The notes beneath the pieces were generated by a model, which saw nothing but the letters and a program-made list of their open reading frames with translations, did not search any database and had not been told where the DNA came from. Below, in pieces: positions 7,732-15,840 of a stretch of DNA of 26,852 nucleotides. Source of the stretch: JAVBOP01 sp031550405. GTDB taxonomy: Bacteria; Bacteroidota; Ignavibacteria; Kapaibacteriales; UBA2268. Location: positions 1-26,852 of the forward strand of contig JAVBOP010000156.1 in the NCBI GenBank assembly GCA_031550405.1. Reading direction: 5' to 3'. The translations under genes were made by a program, and so were the position numbers. Numbering within the stretch: position 1 is the stretch's first letter; every line of letters begins with the position of its first letter.

Positions 7732-8619
7732 TTAATTAACTTTGGAATTCATTATATCTAAAAATGCCTGTGAATTTTTATAATCTGTTTCCAGTTCAAA
7801 TGTAATCTGTTCAGCGTCAAGTCCTGTTTGGCTGGGCAATGTATTAATAATTCCCCATTCAGGGGTTTTGGGAAATTCAATGGAGTGATAGCCTTCATAA
7901 AAACCGGCATCCCATATTTCGCACAGCATATTGGCGAAATTAACCACTGCAATCAAAGTCTGATATTCAACGGGCGCTGCCTTCACATTTGTATGATATT
8001 GAAGAATCATGGCAAGAGCCTTTGGCAGCCTCCATGTTTTTGCTATGCCAGCTCCAACCTCTGCATGGTCTACCGTAAATATCTCTTTTTCCGCCGCAGT
8101 ATCTATCATGCCTTCGTTTTCTACAAGATCTATTACCTTTTTATACATTTCAAAATCATATTGTATCATTGCCAGTTTTCCGATGTCGTGCAATAAGCCG
8201 CCGATAAATTCATACTCCTTGAACGACTGGTTCAACCGCTTGGCTAATGACTTGCTGACCATACCGGTAGATGAAGTATGCCACCAGTATTTTTCGATAA
8301 TTTCCTTCATTCCCTCTTTTGAGGACAGGACAAATTTTGAGAATATGGAAATACCTAGCACAATATTTGTAACACGGTTTAAGCCGAGCGTGATAATGGC
8401 TTGATGGATAGAGGATATTTCTCCGGGCATTGCAAATAAAGGCGAGTTCGACACCTTTATAAGCTTCAGCGAAAGCGATGCATCCGTTTCGACTACACGC
8501 GACAATTCCCTTATGTCAAGGTCGTCGTCATGCTCAAGCATAGATAAAATTTTCATTGTAACAGGCGGAAGTGTTGCAAATTCTGATGTGCCTAATAATT
8601 TATCTACCATATTGTTCAT
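7732..8619 (-). CDS. HDOD domain-containing signalling protein
   Basis: The 295-residue soluble protein is essentially a single HDOD domain (about 10-210) plus a C-terminal extension. The N-terminal FATLPPVTMKILSML is the typical HDOD opening, and SSIHQAIITLGLNRVTNIVL is the usual second signature. Unlike many HDOD proteins it keeps an HD-like set: H114, H144-D145 in LLHDIGKL, H185 in DHAEVGAGIAKTWRLP and H209 in QYHTN. Some metal-dependent phosphohydrolase activity is therefore conceivable, although HDOD proteins usually act as regulators of signalling or stress. No receiver, GGDEF or EAL domain is attached. It lies 49 bp after lon and 13 bp before the ogg-type gene, which suggests a stress-related unit. 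Confidence 0.88.
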   Translation of the reverse strand: MNNMVDKLLGTSEFATLPPVTMKILSMLEHDDDLDIRELSRVVETDASLSLKLIKVSNSPLFAMPGEISSIHQAIITLGLNRVTNIVLGISIFSKFVLSSKEGMKEIIEKYWWHTSSTGMVSKSLAKRLNQSFKEYEFIGGLLHDIGKLAMIQYDFEMYKKVIDLVENEGMIDTAAEKEIFTVDHAEVGAGIAKTWRLPKALAMILQYHTNVKAAPVEYQTLIAVVNFANMLCEIWDAGFYEGYHSIEFPKTPEWGIINTLPSQTGLDAEQITFELETDYKNSQAFLDIMNSKVN

Positions 8620-8668
8620 AAGTATTTACTCTATATTTATTAATTTTTTTTAATTATTGATTCAAAAA

Positions 8669-11173
8669 TTATTTTGTCTTATTGGGTTTTGGCTTGTTAA
8701 AAGTATGCTTTAAAGCTTCAAAAATATTTCTTACAGGAATGATATTCAACCCTGTCTTGATTTCATCGGAAATATCGTCCAAATCGATTGCATTATCTTC
8801 AGGAATCAGTACTTTGGAGATGCCAAGCCTTTTTGCAGCAAGCAGCTTTTCCTTTAACCCGCCAATAGCAAGGACTTCGCCGCGAAGATTGATTTCGCCA
8901 GTCATAGCCAAATCACCAATCACAGGATTACCTGTGGCAGCAGAAATAAGAGCAATTGCTATTGTAATGCCGGCAGAAGGTCCATCTTTGGGAATAGCAC
9001 CTTCCGGCACATGTATGTGTATCTCTTTCTTGCTATTAAATTCTTTCGGTATTTTCAGCTCATTATAATTTGAACGCACGAAAGATAGCGCCGCTGCCGC
9101 AGATTCTTTCATCACATCGCCCAGTTTGCCGGTTAGCGTCAGTTTTTCAGCGCCGGGCATTATCGTTGCTTCAATTTGCAAAATTTCACCGCCAACGCTT
9201 GTCCATGCAAGACCTGTTACCACACCGACCTTGTCTTCCAGCCTGTCTTTACGCTCTTTAAATTTTGGCAGCTTTAGATATTCTTCTACTTTCTGCTCGC
9301 TTATTACATATTTCTTGCGCTTTATTGCCTTTTTACACTCCGGTACTTGAAGTATTGACCTGTCTTTTTCAGTGCCGGCAGGATATTTATTTTCAAATTC
9401 GATAACTATATCTTTAGCCAGTTTTCGCAAAATAGAGGAAAGCTCTCTGAACAGGTTTCTGACGCCTGCCTCTCTGGTATATTCGCGTATTACCTTTAAG
9501 ATAGCATTATCTGTAATAGTTATGTTTAAATCGCTCATTCCAAATTCTTCCAACAGCTTTGGAAAGATATGCTGCTTGGCAATATTCAGTTTGTCGTTTT
9601 CAAGATAGCTCGACAGCTCTATAATCTCCATTCTGTCCTGCAAAGGCACAGGAATAGCGTGCCTTACATTGGCGGTTGTAATGAACATTACATTTGATAA
9701 ATCATAATCCACTTCAAGATAATGGTCGTTGAATGCAATATTTTGCTCTGGATCAAGCACTTCCAGTAGCGCCGCAGAAGGATCGCCTCGGAAATCCATT
9801 GACATTTTATCTATCTCATCAAGCAATATGACAGGATTTACCGAACCAGCCTTTTTCATGGATTGAATAATTCGTCCGGGCATTGAACCGATATAAGTTC
9901 TGCGGTGCCCGCGTATTTCAGCTTCATCTCTTACGCCGCCAAGCGAAAATCGCACAAAATTGCGACCTAACGCACGGGCAATAGATTTGGCAAGCGATGT
10001 TTTGCCCACACCCGGAGGACCAACAAAACAAAGGATTTGCTTTTTCAAATGACCAGATAAATTCAAAACCGCAATATATTCCAATATCCTTTCTTTTGGC
10101 TTTTCCAAATCATAGTGGTCTTCATCAAGAATCCTGTGCGCATTGGCAATATCAAAATTATCCTTCGTGAAATTGCTCCATGGAACGGTTGCCAGCATTT
10201 CTATGTAATTGCGGTTAGTAGAATATTCCGGCGACATAGTATGAATTTTTTTTAATCTTTCTAATTCTTCTTCTGCCTTATTTTTAGCATGTTCTGGCAT
10301 CTTTGCCATGTCGAGCATTGCTCTTAGTTTTGCAATATCAGGTTGAACTGAGCTGCCCTCATCATCTCCAAGCTCTTGCTGCAATGCTCTAATTTGCTCT
10401 TGTATATAATACTTACGCTGATTTTGCTGTATGGAATTTTGGACTTTTGAATCTATTTCATTCTCCAGCTTCATCATCTCAATTTCAGATGTTAGAAGCG
10501 TGTTCAATTCAAGATATTGCTTAAAAATATCTATTTGCTCAAGGATTTTTTGCTTGGCTTCCAACTTCGTCCGAATATTTGCAGCTCCGTAATACAGCTT
10601 TTGCTGAGGATTCACAATGCTATCGAACGCATTTATAATCTCAGGCGGAAGGTTCTTGTCGTTCTTTACATATTCGTTGAAAAGCTCCGACGCCCTTCGT
10701 ATCAATGCTTGCAGCTTTGGATCTTTGTCTTCATAATTTTGAATTATAATCTTGACTTCCGCTTCGATAAAGCTATCGTTTGGAATGCGCTTAACAATTT
10801 TGGCTTGAAAAAAACCCTCAATAAGCACTTTTAGCAAATTATTAGGAAGGCGTATGATTTGTATGATTTTCGCAACAGTACCAAATTTATATAAGTCTTT
10901 ATAATCAATATCTTCCAAAAATGGAGACTTTTGAGCAGAAACAAAAATAAACTTATCTCTTTCCAATGCTTCACTTACAGCTTTCAGCGATGAAGGCCGC
11001 CCTATCAGAATCGGAAATATCATATTGGGAAAAATAATTATGTCTCTAAGCGGCAGAATACTTAATCTTTTCGGAATACTCGTTTCCAGAGAACTTGGCT
11101 GGGTCTGCTTGCTGTTCTTTTTAGGCTCTTCGATTTGCAATTTATCTATTCTTTTTGTTTTACTCTTTGCCAT
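8669..11173 (-). CDS. lon: ATP-dependent endopeptidase Lon
   Basis: This 834-residue hexameric cytosolic AAA+ protease degrades misfolded and regulatory proteins. Domain order: a charged N-terminal extension (1-33), LON substrate-binding domain (about 35-235, starting LSILPLRDIIIFPNM), coiled-coil (about 236-310), AAA+ module with Walker A GPPGVGKT (385-392) and Walker B VILLDEID (448-455), then the protease domain. The Ser-Lys dyad is S733 in PKDGPSAG and K776 in GGLKEK, 43 residues apart as in E. coli Lon. The length is normal for LonA. It is the first gene of a minus-strand run lon, HDOD, ogg, rseP. A candidate promoter and an inverted repeat lie upstream. Confidence 0.97.
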   Translation of the reverse strand: MAKSKTKRIDKLQIEEPKKNSKQTQPSSLETSIPKRLSILPLRDIIIFPNMIFPILIGRPSSLKAVSEALERDKFIFVSAQKSPFLEDIDYKDLYKFGTVAKIIQIIRLPNNLLKVLIEGFFQAKIVKRIPNDSFIEAEVKIIIQNYEDKDPKLQALIRRASELFNEYVKNDKNLPPEIINAFDSIVNPQQKLYYGAANIRTKLEAKQKILEQIDIFKQYLELNTLLTSEIEMMKLENEIDSKVQNSIQQNQRKYYIQEQIRALQQELGDDEGSSVQPDIAKLRAMLDMAKMPEHAKNKAEEELERLKKIHTMSPEYSTNRNYIEMLATVPWSNFTKDNFDIANAHRILDEDHYDLEKPKERILEYIAVLNLSGHLKKQILCFVGPPGVGKTSLAKSIARALGRNFVRFSLGGVRDEAEIRGHRRTYIGSMPGRIIQSMKKAGSVNPVILLDEIDKMSMDFRGDPSAALLEVLDPEQNIAFNDHYLEVDYDLSNVMFITTANVRHAIPVPLQDRMEIIELSSYLENDKLNIAKQHIFPKLLEEFGMSDLNITITDNAILKVIREYTREAGVRNLFRELSSILRKLAKDIVIEFENKYPAGTEKDRSILQVPECKKAIKRKKYVISEQKVEEYLKLPKFKERKDRLEDKVGVVTGLAWTSVGGEILQIEATIMPGAEKLTLTGKLGDVMKESAAAALSFVRSNYNELKIPKEFNSKKEIHIHVPEGAIPKDGPSAGITIAIALISAATGNPVIGDLAMTGEINLRGEVLAIGGLKEKLLAAKRLGISKVLIPEDNAIDLDDISDEIKTGLNIIPVRNIFEALKHTFNKPKPNKTK

Positions 11174-11200
11174 GATTTATATCAATTACAATATTAAAAA

Positions 11201-11227
11201 CAAAGATAATAAAAAAAAAGATTACAA
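11201..11227 (-). promoter_or_regulatory. Candidate lon promoter (Bacteroidota type)
   Basis: On the minus strand TATCTTTG (11208-11201) matches the Bacteroidota -7 consensus TAnnTTTG exactly and would place the transcript start about 20 bases before the lon ATG. A TTG sits upstream (11227-11225), but the 16-base spacing is shorter than the usual 19-21, so only the -7 element is well supported. Confidence 0.4.
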
Positions 11228-11283
11228 CACTCCAATAAAATTACGCCCATCCAATTTATTAGCCATCAGCGCTTTTCGCCTTA

Positions 11284-11301
11284 TAATAACCTTGGTTATT
11301 A
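11284..11301. promoter_or_regulatory. Inverted repeat upstream of lon, possible operator
   Basis: TAATAACC-TT-GGTTATTA is a perfect 8-bp inverted repeat with a 2-base centre, 111-128 bp upstream of the lon start. It lies in the 170-bp gap after the PH-like gene. A second short hairpin CGCTTG-TAA-CAAGCG (11315-11329) is adjacent. Either could instead be part of the upstream gene's 3' end. No binding protein is known. Confidence 0.4.
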
Positions 11302-11343
11302 ACATTAGCGCGCGCGCTTGTAACAAGCGAGAATATTGAATTT

Positions 11344-11811
11344 CTATTTCATTGATTTTATTTCGCACAGAGCGGTGTAAAGCTCCTTGTCGTGGTCGAA
11401 TGAAGCTGTGCGTATCATGTAAAATTTTTTCTTGTTTTTCACTTTGATACGCACAATACTTGCATTGTTATTCATAACTTTGGTTGGGCTTTTCCCGATT
11501 TTAACGCTTACTATATCCGAAAAATCAATCTTCTTTATGTTAAATCTGTTCTTAAAAATAATATAATTTTCACCAATTATGATTTGCCGCCTGTAAATTG
11601 AGGTTATCAAAAGCATTGACGCAGTGATAAATATGAAGACTATCATCAAAATAACGACAGGCTTGTGCAGTGCCAATGTGATTGTGCCTTCGTTGATAAT
11701 GCCGTATAAAACGAGAAATATTACCAAAATAATAGAATAGGCTGCAATTGCCTGAGCATAAAAATCTAATCGTTGTGTGAATTTTTTTTCATTATTTGCT
11801 TGATTTTCCAT
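11344..11811 (-). CDS. Membrane protein with a PH-like cytoplasmic domain
   Basis: This is a 155-residue protein without a recognised name. Two hydrophobic helices lie at about 20-39 and 51-72. They are followed by a beta-rich segment (about 74-150) with alternating hydrophobic and basic residues, such as RRQIIIGENYIIFKNRF and IDFSDIVSVKIGKSP. This two-helix plus bacterial PH-like layout (bPH/YdbT/YcxB type) is common in small inner-membrane proteins of unknown role. It is downstream of, and 36 bp from, the carbonic anhydrase gene. Function is unknown; the PH assignment is inferred from the pattern only. Confidence 0.6.
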   Translation of the reverse strand: MENQANNEKKFTQRLDFYAQAIAAYSIILVIFLVLYGIINEGTITLALHKPVVILMIVFIFITASMLLITSIYRRQIIIGENYIIFKNRFNIKKIDFSDIVSVKIGKSPTKVMNNNASIVRIKVKNKKKFYMIRTASFDHDKELYTALCEIKSMK

Positions 11812-11847
11812 AAAAACACCAATTTTTGTTTGAAATGTAATTTAATG

Positions 11848-12393
11848 CTATTGCCTTAAATCTTTGCGGTATTCGGCAACATATTTCATGTAATTGGTTG
11901 TCGTATCAGTAACACGCAATATTTCGTCAGGGCGCAAATCGCGTATAATTTTACCCGGAACGCCCGCTATCAGCACTCGTGGCGGAACAACAAAGCCTTC
12001 GCGCACAACGGTTCCAGCCCCAACAAGAGACTCCTCGCCAACGATTGCACCATCAAGTACTTTCGCCCCAATGCCTATAAGGCAGCCCGATTTAAGGGTA
12101 CAGCCGTGTATTGCCGCAAGATGACCGATCGAAGCGTTGTCCTCGATTATCGTCGGACACGTATCGTGTGTAACATGAATCATCGCCATATCCTGAACAT
12201 TCACACGATTGCCAATTCTGATATAATTAACATCGCCGCGTATGACGGTATTGTACCAAATCGACGCATCTTCGCCGATTTCCACATCGCCAATAATCCG
12301 CACGCCTTCGCAAATAAAAGCCGACGGATGAATTTTGGGATATATTCCTTTGTAAGCAATTATGCTGCCGTTATTCCCTGTTTCTAATTTCAT
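11848..12393 (-). CDS. Gamma-carbonic-anhydrase-like hexapeptide-repeat protein
   Basis: This 181-residue left-handed beta-helix protein belongs to the gamma-class carbonic anhydrase / PaaY / YrdA family and would form trimers with metal between subunits. Hexapeptide repeats such as VRIIGDVEIGEDASIWYN run from about residue 20 to 140. The three expected metal-binding histidines are present: H73 (MIHVTHD), H91 and H96 (GHLAAIHGC). A C-terminal helix follows. The family interconverts CO2 and bicarbonate, but many YrdA-like members show no measurable activity, so the enzymatic role is uncertain. The neighbouring genes give no metabolic hint. The 18-mer repeat lies 18 bp upstream. Confidence 0.87.
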   Translation of the reverse strand: MKLETGNNGSIIAYKGIYPKIHPSAFICEGVRIIGDVEIGEDASIWYNTVIRGDVNYIRIGNRVNVQDMAMIHVTHDTCPTIIEDNASIGHLAAIHGCTLKSGCLIGIGAKVLDGAIVGEESLVGAGTVVREGFVVPPRVLIAGVPGKIIRDLRPDEILRVTDTTTNYMKYVAEYRKDLRQ

Positions 12394-12410
12394 AAACTAT
12401 TATATAATTT

Positions 12411-12428
12411 TATTAAAAAATATTCATA
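12411..12428 (-). repeat. Recurring intergenic 18-mer, copy 3
   Basis: Exact reverse-complement copy of TATGAATATTTTTTAATA in the 40-bp gap between the beta-barrel gene stop and the carbonic anhydrase start. A diverged copy (two mismatches) lies at 13136-13153, just after the GIN-domain gene. Confidence 0.7.
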
Positions 12429-12433
12429 AATAT

Positions 12434-13063
12434 TCAAAATCTGTAGCCGAATAATGCCTGATATGTTAGAGTATGGTCGTTGGTTTTGCCTATCCATAAA
12501 TAACGGACTTCTGCCCCAAGCTGCCATTTTTTGTTTTTGCCAAGCGGGAAAATATAATTCGCCTGAACATGATAATTGGCCATCGATATTGTTGAGCTTT
12601 TAATGTCTATTTCCGACAAATAATCACGGTTTTCCGCATCCAAAACGGCATCAGTTGCATTCATCAAAATAATTGCGCTTGTGCCAATGCCCAGTGAAAA
12701 ATTATTAATAATCCTCATATTGACATTCAAAAAAAGAGGTATATAGTCGGCTCTGACATACAAATAGCGATAAATTTCATTCAAATTGTCTATATAATTA
12801 AAGCTATACATACGATAAAAACCCGTCTCCAAGCCAATACTGATGCGGTGTTCCGGCTCCCATACAAACTTCAGCGAAGCACCGCCATTACTTTTATCAA
12901 CATAAACTTCCTTCGCAATATAATTCTTTACCTGCATATTATCAAAATAATTGATTTTGCCAATTCCTGCATATATACCGAAATGCGTATCGTTTAAGTC
13001 ATTGCAAAATAATGGCATTACGCTAAACGGCAACAGATAAAGAAGAACATATTTATACCGCAT
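12434..13063 (-). CDS. Small outer-membrane beta-barrel protein
   Basis: This 209-residue protein has a signal peptide (about 1-20, MRYKYVLLYLLPFSVMPLFC) and alternating amphipathic strands, for example ASLKFVWEPEHRISIGLET, IPLFLNVNMRIINNFSLGIG and KWQLGAEVRYLWIG. It ends in aromatic FGYRF, the typical terminal beta-strand signal recognised by the BAM machinery. Eight to ten strands would fit an OmpA/OmpX-sized barrel. The transported substrate or role is unknown. It lies between a GIN-domain lipoprotein gene (93 bp upstream) and the carbonic anhydrase gene. Confidence 0.7.
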   Translation of the reverse strand: MRYKYVLLYLLPFSVMPLFCNDLNDTHFGIYAGIGKINYFDNMQVKNYIAKEVYVDKSNGGASLKFVWEPEHRISIGLETGFYRMYSFNYIDNLNEIYRYLYVRADYIPLFLNVNMRIINNFSLGIGTSAIILMNATDAVLDAENRDYLSEIDIKSSTISMANYHVQANYIFPLGKNKKWQLGAEVRYLWIGKTNDHTLTYQALFGYRF

Positions 13064-13135
13064 GGATTATTAATTTTTATTCACAGCCACAAGTTGTTTT
13101 TTAGCTTTGCTTTTATAGCTTGTATCGTATAGTTT

Positions 13136-13153
13136 TATTAAAAAACATTCAGA
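13136..13153 (-). repeat. Diverged copy of the intergenic 18-mer
   Basis: TATTAAAAAACATTCAGA differs at two positions from the reverse complement of the 18-mer. It sits directly after the GIN-domain gene stop, as copy 3 sits directly after the beta-barrel gene stop. Confidence 0.4.
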
Positions 13154-13156
13154 AAA

Positions 13157-13972
13157 CTATGGGACATGTTCTACTTTTGAACCGCCATTCAGTTCGGAAT
13201 ATGTTATTTTGCCCGTACCTTTATAATAAATTTTACTGCCGCCACTTGCATTGACTTTAAGGGAATTTGCAACGTTCAAATGAAACACGGAGCCGCCGGA
13301 AGCCTCGACATCGCTGTTGTCTGTCAATAATCCATAAGCGCTGATTTTTGAACCGCCGGAAATATTTTTGCAGTACAAGTCGGTTGCACTGCCTATCAAA
13401 GTAAATTCGCTGCCACCGGAAGCGTCTATATTTAAAGCACTTGTCTCAAAATTAGACAAAAATATGCTGCCGCCTGCAGAAGATATATTGATTGCTGCAT
13501 CGCCGCGAAAATCAACCTGCCACTGACTGCCACCGCTCGAAGCCAATGATATGCCTTGCATATTCGACGTATTATAAGTGCCGTTTGTGGATATGTAGCA
13601 GCCGCCGGAAGAAGATATGTAGCTTAATTTTGGTATACTTACGCTTATTTTCACATTGCGGCTGTCATTAAAACTATAGTTATCCTCTCTGTGAATTTTC
13701 AGCGTATTGCCTTCCACTTTGCAAACAATATGCGGCATGTAATTGGCATCGGCAGAAATATTCACCTCCTGCGTATCTTCCTGTAAAATATCAAGCTTAA
13801 AGCCGCTGGCTATTTCGATTCTATCAAAAGAAGCAAGTTGAAAATTCTGCGTTATGTCATTTCCGCTTTTGGTTACATCGCTATCGCAGGCAGTGATAAA
13901 AGCCAAAGCACAAACCAGATACAATAGTCTGGCAGCCGTTTTTAGTATATTCATATTCACAGGTAAAATCAT
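13157..13972 (-). CDS. GIN-domain (DUF2807) lipoprotein
   Basis: The 271-residue protein is predicted to be exported as a lipoprotein: the hydrophobic segment ends in the lipobox-like ITAC, with the cysteine at residue 29. The rest is a right-handed beta-helix-like GIN/DUF2807 domain, often annotated 'auto-transporter adhesin head'. It opens FQLASFDRIEIASGFKLDI and contains repeated SGGS or SGGSK turns. The family is abundant in Bacteroidota, and its function is not established beyond a suggested surface or adhesive role. An alternative start at the ATG at 13954 gives a more canonical leader (MNILKTAARLL); neither start has a clear ribosome-binding site. Confidence 0.85.
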   Translation of the reverse strand: MILPVNMNILKTAARLLYLVCALAFITACDSDVTKSGNDITQNFQLASFDRIEIASGFKLDILQEDTQEVNISADANYMPHIVCKVEGNTLKIHREDNYSFNDSRNVKISVSIPKLSYISSSGGCYISTNGTYNTSNMQGISLASSGGSQWQVDFRGDAAINISSAGGSIFLSNFETSALNIDASGGSEFTLIGSATDLYCKNISGGSKISAYGLLTDNSDVEASGGSVFHLNVANSLKVNASGGSKIYYKGTGKITYSELNGGSKVEHVP

Positions 13973-14104
13973 TATAAATTAATTAATTTAAAGGTACTTG
14001 TATAATCTATCAAATATTGCGCACAGGAAACATGCGGTTTCGACAAGCCCGATTAGCCTGTTATATTGCTATCATTGAGCCGGCAAAACAGCACATCGCA
14101 ATTA

Positions 14105-15313
14105 TTAATATTTTTTCATAATTATGGCTGTGCCCATGCCGCCGCCAATACACAATGAAGCCAGACCTAATGTGTTGCCCGAGCGCTTCATTTCGTGAAT
14201 CAAGCTTACAATAATTCGATTGCCCGATGCTCCGATTGGATGTCCCAATGCTATTGCGCCGCCATTCCCATTGGTGCGCCCGCCAAGCCACTCAGCGGCA
14301 ACGCCATGCTCCCCGCACAATAGCTGCATAACACCTAACGACTGTGCCGCAAAGGCTTCATTCAGCTCGAGCACATCCATATCAAGCAGCTTTTTATCAG
14401 CCATCCGCAGTGCCTTTTTGATGGCTGGCACAGGTCCCAAGCCCATAACCGATGGCTCAACGCCCGCTTGCCCAATACCAATAATTTCCACAATGGGTTC
14501 CAACCCGTACTTATTAACAGCGCTTTCCGATGCGAGCATGACAAAGGAGGCGCCGTCATTGATGCCGGAAGCATTGCCAGCCGTAACAGTGCCATCATTT
14601 TTGAATGCAGGCTTAAGTGCTGCCAGCTTGTCAGGCGAGGTAGTGCGGTTGGGGAACTCATCGGTATCGAAGACTATATTGCCCTTCTTATTCGGTATTA
14701 CCACCGGCACTATTTCGGCTTTGAAGCGTCCCGCATCTATAGCTGCAATTGCTTTTTGCTGGGATTGATATGCAAATATATCCTGCGCCTCTCGTTTGAT
14801 GTTTAGCTGCTCGGCAACGTTTTCAGCGGTAATACCCATGTGAAGTCCCGAGAATGCGTCAGTTAAGCCATCAAGCACCATGTGGTCAACAACCTTAAAG
14901 TCACCCATCTTTTGCCCGTTTCGCATCATTGTGCCGGGTATAACATAAGCAGCCGTAGACATGCTCTCGGTGCCGCCTGCCAGTACAATATCAGCCTGCT
15001 TGGCAATAATATCAACGTATCCCTGCATAACGGACTTCATGCCGCTGCCGCATATCATATTCAGTCCATAAGCAGGCACATCATTCGGAATGCCGCTATT
15101 GACTGCAATCTGCCGTGCAACACCCTGTTTATGCCCAGCCATCAGGACATTGCCAACGATAACTTCGTCGATAGTTGACGGCTCCAGCTTCGTATCCGCC
15201 AGTATTTGTTTAACCACAGGAACGGCTATGTCGACGGGATGAACATTTGCCAATGTTCCCAAAAATTTTCCGATAGCGGTACGTTTTGCCGCCACAATAT
15301 ATACTTTTTCCAT
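14105..15313 (-). CDS. Acetyl-CoA C-acyltransferase (thiolase)
   Basis: This 402-residue thiolase of the acetyl-CoA acetyltransferase (AtoB/PhaA/FadA) group condenses two acetyl-CoA molecules or cleaves acetoacetyl-/3-ketoacyl-CoA. All three catalytic positions are present: nucleophile C88 in NMICGSGMKS, H358 in ALGHPIGASGNR and C388 in LCIGGGMGTA. VYIVAAKRTAIGKF at the N terminus is typical. Whether the physiological direction is biosynthetic or degradative cannot be told, because no hydroxyacyl-CoA dehydrogenase or CoA-transferase gene lies beside it. It is divergent from rocA, and a 14-bp palindrome lies about 45 bp upstream of its start. A 182-codon frame on the opposite strand is a shadow. 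Confidence 0.94.
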   Translation of the reverse strand: MEKVYIVAAKRTAIGKFLGTLANVHPVDIAVPVVKQILADTKLEPSTIDEVIVGNVLMAGHKQGVARQIAVNSGIPNDVPAYGLNMICGSGMKSVMQGYVDIIAKQADIVLAGGTESMSTAAYVIPGTMMRNGQKMGDFKVVDHMVLDGLTDAFSGLHMGITAENVAEQLNIKREAQDIFAYQSQQKAIAAIDAGRFKAEIVPVVIPNKKGNIVFDTDEFPNRTTSPDKLAALKPAFKNDGTVTAGNASGINDGASFVMLASESAVNKYGLEPIVEIIGIGQAGVEPSVMGLGPVPAIKKALRMADKKLLDMDVLELNEAFAAQSLGVMQLLCGEHGVAAEWLGGRTNGNGGAIALGHPIGASGNRIIVSLIHEMKRSGNTLGLASLCIGGGMGTAIIMKKY

Positions 15314-15355
15314 AAGATATTAAATTATTTGTTAATGTTTTCTTTGAACTATAAT

Positions 15356-15369
15356 CAACTTGCAAGTTG
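15356..15369. promoter_or_regulatory. 14-bp perfect palindrome upstream of thiolase, possible operator
   Basis: CAACTTGCAAGTTG is a perfect palindrome located 43-56 bp before the thiolase start codon. Its core AACTTGCAAG recurs at 15807-15816, at nearly the same distance before rocA, suggesting a shared regulator. No regulator gene is in the window. Confidence 0.45.
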
Positions 15370-15458
15370 CGCTGTTAATACGGACAAATTTGTACTGATA
15401 CTCAGCCGTTATCAATATGTGTTAATTAATCTAATGGATTAATGTTTATTCATAACCT

Positions 15459-15575
15459 ACCCCGTCAGTCGAAGCGTCTGCCACCCCTTCATGGAAGGGG
15501 AATGTATAACATCATGTAAATATTGATAGTTAGACAATTCCCCTCTTGTAGAGGGGTGCTGCGCAGCAGCGGGGT
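15459..15575. repeat. REP/MITE-like inverted-repeat element with nested hairpins
   Basis: The element is bounded by ACCCCG (15459-15464) and CGGGGT (15570-15575) in inverted orientation. Each arm carries a GC-rich hairpin: CCCCTTC-ATG-GAAGGGG (15484-15500) and CCCCTCT-TGT-AGAGGGG (15540-15556), flanked by inverted AAT/ATT. The right arm also has the palindrome TGCTGCGCAGCA (15557-15568). The GC content contrasts sharply with the AT-rich surroundings. This looks like a REP- or MITE-type interspersed element; as RNA it could also fold as a bidirectional terminator or attenuator. Confidence 0.7.
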
Positions 15576-15806
15576 GTTTTTTAGTATTGCATATTAAACT
15601 GTAAGTTGATAACTATTGGGTATAAACCATTTCATACAAAATTATATTTTAGCCTTTTAAGTTAATAAGCTAATTCATATAATTTCAAATTTGAAACCTG
15701 CAATATAGTTAAAAATATAATTCTTATCAAATACGATTTGGTATGTTTCTCTTCGGAAATAACTTCCATTCAATGTATCGGTTTTGCTATGTGTACTTTT
15801 TTTTGT

Positions 15807-15816
15807 AACTTGCAAG
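15807..15816. promoter_or_regulatory. AACTTGCAAG site upstream of rocA
   Basis: This is an identical 10-mer to the centre of the thiolase palindrome, 53-62 bp before the rocA start. It overlaps the TTG of the candidate -33 element, the placement expected for a repressor site. The palindrome is only 8 bp here, so chance cannot be excluded. Confidence 0.35.
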
Positions 15817-15840
15817 CGCTTAATTTAGATCATATAAATG
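15810..15840 (+). promoter_or_regulatory. Candidate rocA promoter
   Basis: TTG (15810-15812), 20 bases, then TATAAATG (15833-15840), a partial match to the Bacteroidota -33/-7 layout TTG-N19-21-TAnnTTTG. It lies 28 bp before the rocA ATG. The -7 element matches at four of the six fixed positions. Confidence 0.35.

Noticed and set aside
8009..8404. 131-codon open frame on the + strand opposite the HDOD gene
   Set aside because: Antisense shadow of a clear HDOD protein; no recognisable domain.
14061..14291. Minus-strand frame running past the thiolase stop
   Set aside because: It overlaps the thiolase C terminus in another frame. The thiolase ends normally after the CIGGGMGTA motif, so there is no frameshifted extension.
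14220..14768. 182-codon open frame on the + strand opposite the thiolase gene
   Set aside because: It lies wholly within a well-supported thiolase with all catalytic residues. Its composition (Pro, Ser, Ala rich) is what an antisense shadow gives, and it has no ribosome-binding site or family motif.
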